11,368 nucleotides of DNA from an uncultured Bacteroidota bacterium (GTDB lineage Bacteria > Bacteroidota > Rhodothermia > Rhodothermales > UBA10348). A program made the position numbers and the translations under genes. Shown here one piece after another: positions 7,742 through 11,368 of this stretch. Location of the stretch: contig CALBJU010000067.1 of assembly GCA_937893205.1 (NCBI GenBank), positions 1-11,368 of the forward strand. Reading direction: 5' to 3'. Under the pieces are notes generated by a model that had not been told where the DNA came from, searched no databases, and saw nothing but the letters and a program-made list of their open reading frames with translations. Each line of letters opens with the position of its first letter. Within the stretch, counting starts at the first letter, position 1.

Positions 7742-9121
7742 TTATTTGGTGGGCAAATTGCCCCAGTGTTGTGCGCTGGAAATATTGGGCATTCCCCAAT
7801 CTTCGCCATTCCAACCATCGAAGCCATCCATCTTCAGCGCCCAGAAACCAGTCGTCATATCACTGACGACGATCAGGCCATCTGCATTCCGAACGTCAAC
7901 CCCCCAAGCACCGTCATATACCTGCCACGTGTACGGACTTCCGAGCCGGTCCATCGCCGCGCCCCGATCGTTGTGGATGCCATTGAAGGTGTCGTAATAA
8001 CCGACGGTATACGGATTGGTCGGGTCGACCATGTTGAAAACCGTCATCCCGGTCTGATACCCTGAAACGAATACGAACGGCCAGCGAACTTCGTGATTGT
8101 GGGCCAGGCTCTGCCAGTCGGCATGCCATGCCCCCACCGCATGGTCGATGTTTTTATCGGGCAGTTCGCCGTTCAGCGCCGGCCGCAGATCAAAAATTCG
8201 GAGCGGCTGGTACTGGAATTCGGTTTCGCCAATGGCATAATTACCATCCGGCGTGGGTGTGAACGTGTGACCCCAGGCCACACCTGGAACGCCGATCATT
8301 GTGGCCAAGAGTTCAGGATTCCCGATGTCGGTCACGTTGTAAACGTAGTAGCCACTTCCGCCTCCGCCATAAAACCGATCCTGTCCGGTTTCGGGATGAT
8401 ATTGAACCATGAAGTCGTGGTATCCTCGGGACCACATTCCCTCGGATTGAGCGACGGGAATGCGCCCGATCAATTCACGATTTTCATCCCGCAGGATGGG
8501 ATCCATCTCGGTCTGATCGCCGTCGATAAACATCCCCATGTCGAAAACCTTTGCGAATCCCGCGGATGTGGCCAGCAGTAAGGGTTTTCCCGAGCTGTGC
8601 TGATACATAAAAATATTGTGGAAGCCTCCCGGTGACTCGGACTGGCGGATTCTCCCGACTTCCGTCATCTGTTCCGGAAGGTCCGTGACATCAAACACAA
8701 TCGCTCCAACCTCGGAATCAGGACCAGATTGCCTGAGCTGCATTGACTGCACGTAGTAATAGCGGTCCTTGTATTTGAAGTAACGACCGTCCATCGCACC
8801 GCCAACGTGGAGGTCCGGATTCTCGATCCGCCAACGTTTGATGACCTTCACATTGTTCAAATCAGAGAGGTCAATCACGTCAAAGCCAATCTCCACACCC
8901 CGGTGTGCGACGTATGCGTAGGGTCGATCCAGGTCCTGTTCGATCTCCACGTCAGAAATACTCCCGGGCTGTCCCAGCGGAATGTGCGAGATAACGTGCA
9001 TGTTCGCCGATCCTCGCTCGCCGGGTGGGGGAGGATGGGTTGGCTGCTGAATTCCCCTCTGGGAAAACGCCGGGATGGCCGCCAAGGATAGGACGGCAAC
9101 CATCGTAATGACTCGTTTCAT
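7742..9121 (-). CDS. Propeller B: secreted LVIVD-type seven-bladed beta-propeller
   Basis: I choose the ATG at 9121-9119 (459 residues). It begins a clear signal peptide, MKRVITMVAVLSLAAIPAFS, cleavable before Gln21, and GAGG lies 6 nt upstream. An in-frame extension to 9460 would overlap propeller A by over 300 nt and adds non-hydrophobic sequence. A Pro-rich linker (QQPTHPPPPGERG) precedes the conserved MHVISHIPLG. The putative pocket residues are all present: His46, His168, His175, His235/Asp236, His242, His285, Glu299, His341/His343/Glu344. B differs from C-H in several places: blade 3 has MGMFIDGDQTEMDPILRDE before the loop, the blade 6-7 loop is the longest (~GIHNDRGAAMDRLGSPYTWQ), and the tail reads WGMPNISSAQHWGNLPTK without KEGTR. 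To my recollection it looks nearest to the generic family form found singly in other bacteria, so it may resemble the ancestral copy. Function unknown. Confidence 0.93.
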   Translation of the reverse strand: MKRVITMVAVLSLAAIPAFSQRGIQQPTHPPPPGERGSANMHVISHIPLGQPGSISDVEIEQDLDRPYAYVAHRGVEIGFDVIDLSDLNNVKVIKRWRIENPDLHVGGAMDGRYFKYKDRYYYVQSMQLRQSGPDSEVGAIVFDVTDLPEQMTEVGRIRQSESPGGFHNIFMYQHSSGKPLLLATSAGFAKVFDMGMFIDGDQTEMDPILRDENRELIGRIPVAQSEGMWSRGYHDFMVQYHPETGQDRFYGGGGSGYYVYNVTDIGNPELLATMIGVPGVAWGHTFTPTPDGNYAIGETEFQYQPLRIFDLRPALNGELPDKNIDHAVGAWHADWQSLAHNHEVRWPFVFVSGYQTGMTVFNMVDPTNPYTVGYYDTFNGIHNDRGAAMDRLGSPYTWQVYDGAWGVDVRNADGLIVVSDMTTGFWALKMDGFDGWNGEDWGMPNISSAQHWGNLPTK

Positions 9122-9127
9122 ATCCAT

Positions 9128-9132
9128 CCTCA
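9128..9132 (-). promoter_or_regulatory. Shine-Dalgarno TGAGG for propeller B, overlapping the stop of A
   Basis: On the minus strand the junction reads CTGAGGATGGATATG. TGA is the stop of propeller A, and GAGG sits 6 nt before the ATG at 9121. The other in-frame ATG (9127) directly abuts GAGG with no spacing, so this site decides the start. Terminating ribosomes would be positioned to reinitiate. Confidence 0.6.
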
Positions 9133-10440
9133 GTTCCAGGTAGTTGATGCTGTCGGTCCGTTCTCCCAATCCTGTACAGATCCCACGTTCGCGAATCCCC
9201 AGCCCCGTCCGTCCCAACCGTCGAATGCTTCCATTCGAAAAAGCCATAACCCCGTGTTGACATCGGTTACGGCAATCAGCCCATCCGAATTCCGAACATC
9301 CACGTCCCAGGCGCCATTTCGGTCGGTCGTTTCGTTGGACAGGTTCGCCCTCTGGCCGTCCCAGGTATGATAAAAGCCGACCGTATAGGGCTCGAACGGA
9401 TTCATCATGTTGAAAACCTGTAATCCATCGTCCATCGAGGCGACGAATACGAATGGCCATCTTTGTTCGTGATTCTCAGCGTAATTACGCCAGTCAGCCG
9501 TCCAGGCCCCGGCCGATACACGGATCCGTGGGACGCGGCCGTCAAAGACTGGCCGAAGATCGTAGATCCTCATGGGAGCCGTTCTGTATCCGGCTCCGGT
9601 TACAATATGGGATCCATCGGGCGTCGCTGAAATCGAATGACCAATTTGTATGGCTGCCGAACTGACCGAGGCGAGCGGGGAGGGGTCCTGGACATCGGTT
9701 ATGTCCAGAACGTAATAGCCACCGGCGCCAGCCGCGTAAAGTCGGTCCGTTTCGGTCTCTTCGTGCCACTGAGCCCGTACCGCATAATACCCGTAGTCTA
9801 TGGTCGGTAATTCTTCGGGCAATCCTATGGAAGCGCTCGGGGTGGACGAGCCACTGAGCACGTTCTCGATATCGAATACCAGTATATCGCCTCCTCCGGT
9901 GGTCAGTAGATAACTTCTGCCATTTGAATGGCGGTATGCGAACACATGGTGCAGGCCTCCGTCGATTTCGATGTCCGCAGAGGAGTCGAACTGTCCTTCG
10001 TCGGGGTCCGAGACCTCAAGAATGGTCAGGCCATCTAATGTCGTGACGGCGAGATACTGTCGGGAATCGTGTCGGAAGTGCGAGAATTCTCTCACGTCTG
10101 CGTCCGTGTTCCACTCGCCGACGACGAGCGGCGAAGAGGGAGTGGAAATATTAACTGCGACGATGCCGCCACCGTCAGCCGTACGGCGACTGATAAACAC
10201 AAACGGTCGACCCATCTGTTGGTCTAGCACCACGTTTCCCGTTCCTCTTCCAAGGGTCTCGAATCCTGCAGAGGGAGAACCACTCGCGACCCCCATCCCT
10301 CCAAGCGGCAGGTGGCTGATGAGCTCCATGTTTCGGCTCCCGCGCGAACCATCATTCTGGCGCGCCTCTGCCGAGGATGCCAGCAATAAAGCGAACGCAA
10401 ACGCGACGATTCGGGTGAATCGAGGGATTGTGAAATTCAT
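9130..10440 (-). CDS. Propeller A: divergent secreted LVIVD-type beta-propeller
   Basis: This 436-residue protein is the first and most divergent member of the array. A signal peptide (MNFTIPRFTRIVAFAFALLL...) ends near AEA/R/Q, residues 26-28. GSRNMELISHLPLGG (~34-48) marks it as the same family, but an extra ~15-residue Gly/Ser-rich segment follows (51-66). Blades are recognisable: GRPFVFISRR, GLTILEVSDPD, GGLHHVFAYRHSNGR, GGYYVLDITDVQDP, GHSISATPDG, RWPFVFVASMDDGLQVF and DGLIAVTDVNTGLW. Of the shared polar set it keeps His43, His164, His171, His226, His268, His324 and Glu325. It has Tyr219-Ala220 where others have His-Asp (YHD), GAGYRTAP instead of ETEYQYAP, and ENHE instead of HNHE. The tail (SVQDWENGPTASTTWN) is unlike C-G. 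Its TGA stop lies 8 nt before propeller B, and no Shine-Dalgarno sequence precedes its own ATG. It may bind something different or be structural. Confidence 0.93.
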   Translation of the reverse strand: MNFTIPRFTRIVAFAFALLLASSAEARQNDGSRGSRNMELISHLPLGGMGVASGSPSAGFETLGRGTGNVVLDQQMGRPFVFISRRTADGGGIVAVNISTPSSPLVVGEWNTDADVREFSHFRHDSRQYLAVTTLDGLTILEVSDPDEGQFDSSADIEIDGGLHHVFAYRHSNGRSYLLTTGGGDILVFDIENVLSGSSTPSASIGLPEELPTIDYGYYAVRAQWHEETETDRLYAAGAGGYYVLDITDVQDPSPLASVSSAAIQIGHSISATPDGSHIVTGAGYRTAPMRIYDLRPVFDGRVPRIRVSAGAWTADWRNYAENHEQRWPFVFVASMDDGLQVFNMMNPFEPYTVGFYHTWDGQRANLSNETTDRNGAWDVDVRNSDGLIAVTDVNTGLWLFRMEAFDGWDGRGWGFANVGSVQDWENGPTASTTWN

Positions 10441-10504
10441 AGATGTGCGGGTGGAAAAACGGGGTGTTCGTTCGTTTCAAGTAGAAAACGACCGAAAAAG
10501 AAGG
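10441..10504 (-). other. Longest intergenic gap, upstream of the propeller array
   Basis: This 64-nt gap between the glycosylase-like gene and propeller A is the only spacer near the front of the array that could hold a promoter. I see no convincing -10/-35 pair, no Bacteroidota-type TAnnTTTG box, no hairpin terminator and no Shine-Dalgarno sequence before the ATG at 10440. Read-through from the upstream gene is therefore possible. Confidence 0.4.
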
Positions 10505-11368
10505 TTACGACCGCGTTTCTTGATTTGCAAAGGCAGAAGCGCGTTCGCTGAGGGCATCGACCAGGAGCTCGTACTCCTCAATCAGTCGCTTTCTGAGGTG
10601 GGCGGAACGCTCGAAACAGGCCCTCTGAGATCGGATGTATTCCTCGCGGCCAGCGCGCGTTTCGATGGGGACGGGCTCGATTCCGAATTCGGAGAGGTCG
10701 TAGGGACTGGCTGCCATGTCCAGCTCTCTAATAGTCATCGCTTCCTCGAAGGCGTCCATCGTCAGCCGGGAGCTGATCCACGGAGCCCGTTTGAACGCCC
10801 ACCGATACACATCCATGTTTGCGTGCAGGCACCCAGGCTGTTCGTGGGAGAACGCGTCTTCTCGCCTAATTTGAGTCTGATTCAGCGGACGGGCATCCTC
10901 CGTGAAAAACCGGAACGCATCGAAGTGCGAGCAGCGCAGCGGTCCTTGCTCGACGACTCGGGCCAGCTCGTCCGGATGCACACGCAACGGCAGCTGGCTG
11001 TGACGGGGTGCTTCGGTGCGATATAACATTGCCCATTCGTGCAGTCCAAAACAGCCAAACATCGGTGTCCGGGCCTGCGTGTTTTTAAGAAGAGTCAGAA
11101 TCCAGTCGGTGCCGGTCCGGAAGGCTTCGGAAGTTTCTTTCTCCCCGTCCGGGATGAGGGCAACGCCACCGTCGACGCGTTGAAATTCGTCGCGTTTCAA
11201 GAATTGGCTGGCGGAGCTACCCTGCAGGACTGCTCCCATTCCGGGGCTGAATCGTTGCAGGTGAGAGGGTCGAAACGCGTAGTACTCAAACAGGAAGTCT
11301 GCGACCGGGTTCTTGATGTGGTTCGACCGACGCAGCATGTGCGGCGCGACCAGCGATTCAAACCTGGC
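10505..11368 (-). CDS. Conserved protein of the family often annotated '3-methyladenine DNA glycosylase', 5'-truncated
   Basis: The frame is open to the window edge (287 residues plus TAA). An ATG exists at 11338, but the ten codons before it, reading ARFESLVAPH, run straight into the conserved N-terminal region NPVADFLFEYYAFRP, so I think the true start is outside. Conserved blocks: RPSHLQRFSPGMGAVLQG; MFGCFGLHEWAMLYR; LRCSHFDAFRFF; HEQPGCLHANMDVYRWAF; LDMAASPYDL...GIEPVPIET; GREEYIRSQ. From memory these match proteins, mostly actinobacterial, carried in databases as 3-methyladenine DNA glycosylase. I see no AlkA, Tag or AAG signature and regard that label as unproven. Three Cys-His pairs (CFGLH, CSH, CLH; visible residues 106/110, 146/148, 180/182) could bind a metal. 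There is no signal peptide in the visible part. It is upstream of and co-directional with the propellers but probably functionally unrelated. Confidence 0.85.
   Translation of the reverse strand, partial: ARFESLVAPHMLRRSNHIKNPVADFLFEYYAFRPSHLQRFSPGMGAVLQGSSASQFLKRDEFQRVDGGVALIPDGEKETSEAFRTGTDWILTLLKNTQARTPMFGCFGLHEWAMLYRTEAPRHSQLPLRVHPDELARVVEQGPLRCSHFDAFRFFTEDARPLNQTQIRREDAFSHEQPGCLHANMDVYRWAFKRAPWISSRLTMDAFEEAMTIRELDMAASPYDLSEFGIEPVPIETRAGREEYIRSQRACFERSAHLRKRLIEEYELLVDALSERASAFANQETRS

Noticed and set aside
7731..7814. N-terminal extension of propeller C to an ATG at 7814
   Set aside because: It overlaps the end of propeller B and places a charged segment ahead of a good signal peptide that starts at 7730.
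9122..9460. N-terminal extension of propeller B to an ATG at 9460
   Set aside because: It overlaps propeller A by over 300 nt, encodes no recognisable motif, and would bury the signal peptide at internal position 114.
10441..10504. Promoter in the gap before propeller A (TTGAAA on the minus strand)
   Set aside because: No -10-like hexamer lies at suitable spacing, and no Bacteroidota TAnnTTTG box is present. A promoter may exist but cannot be shown.
11336..11338. ATG at 11338 as the start of the glycosylase-like gene
   Set aside because: The frame stays open to the window edge and the residues before this Met look like family sequence, so the gene more likely begins outside.

Overview
The window is almost entirely one gene family. 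Eight consecutive genes, all on the minus strand, encode paralogous exported proteins of about 435-460 residues. Each has a Sec signal peptide followed by what reads as a seven-bladed LVIVD-type beta-propeller. A ninth minus-strand gene, unrelated and cut by the right edge, belongs to a cytosolic family often labelled '3-methyladenine DNA glycosylase'. There are no RNA genes, mobile elements, CRISPR arrays or plus-strand genes that I can support. No gene-free stretch exceeds 64 bases.

Layout in transcription order (right to left): glycosylase-like gene (10505-11368, 5' end outside); 64-nt gap; propeller A (9130-10440, the most divergent); propeller B (7742-9121); C (6405-7730); D (5055-6398); E (3699-5021); F (2370-3677); G (1011-2336); H (1-985, 3' end outside). 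Gaps inside the array are only 6-33 nt, so A-H are probably co-transcribed. The array may continue beyond position 1.

The organism looks like a member of Bacteroidota in the broad sense (including Rhodothermota/Balneolota-type marine lineages). Most genes lack a Shine-Dalgarno sequence, and nearly all signal peptides can be cleaved directly before Gln, the pattern known as the Bacteroidetes Q-rule. GC content looks mid-50s by eye. This placement is tentative; the propeller family also occurs in other phyla such as Gemmatimonadota.

All eight propellers keep the same scaffold and, except in A, the same set of His/Asp/Glu residues at recurring blade positions. They differ mainly in three loops. 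The mature proteins contain no cysteine. The 3' ends of C, D and E are nearly identical at DNA level, which points to gene conversion or recent duplication. The biochemical role is unknown. My working hypothesis is a set of periplasmic or surface propellers with a common, possibly metal-binding, site and diversified loops.
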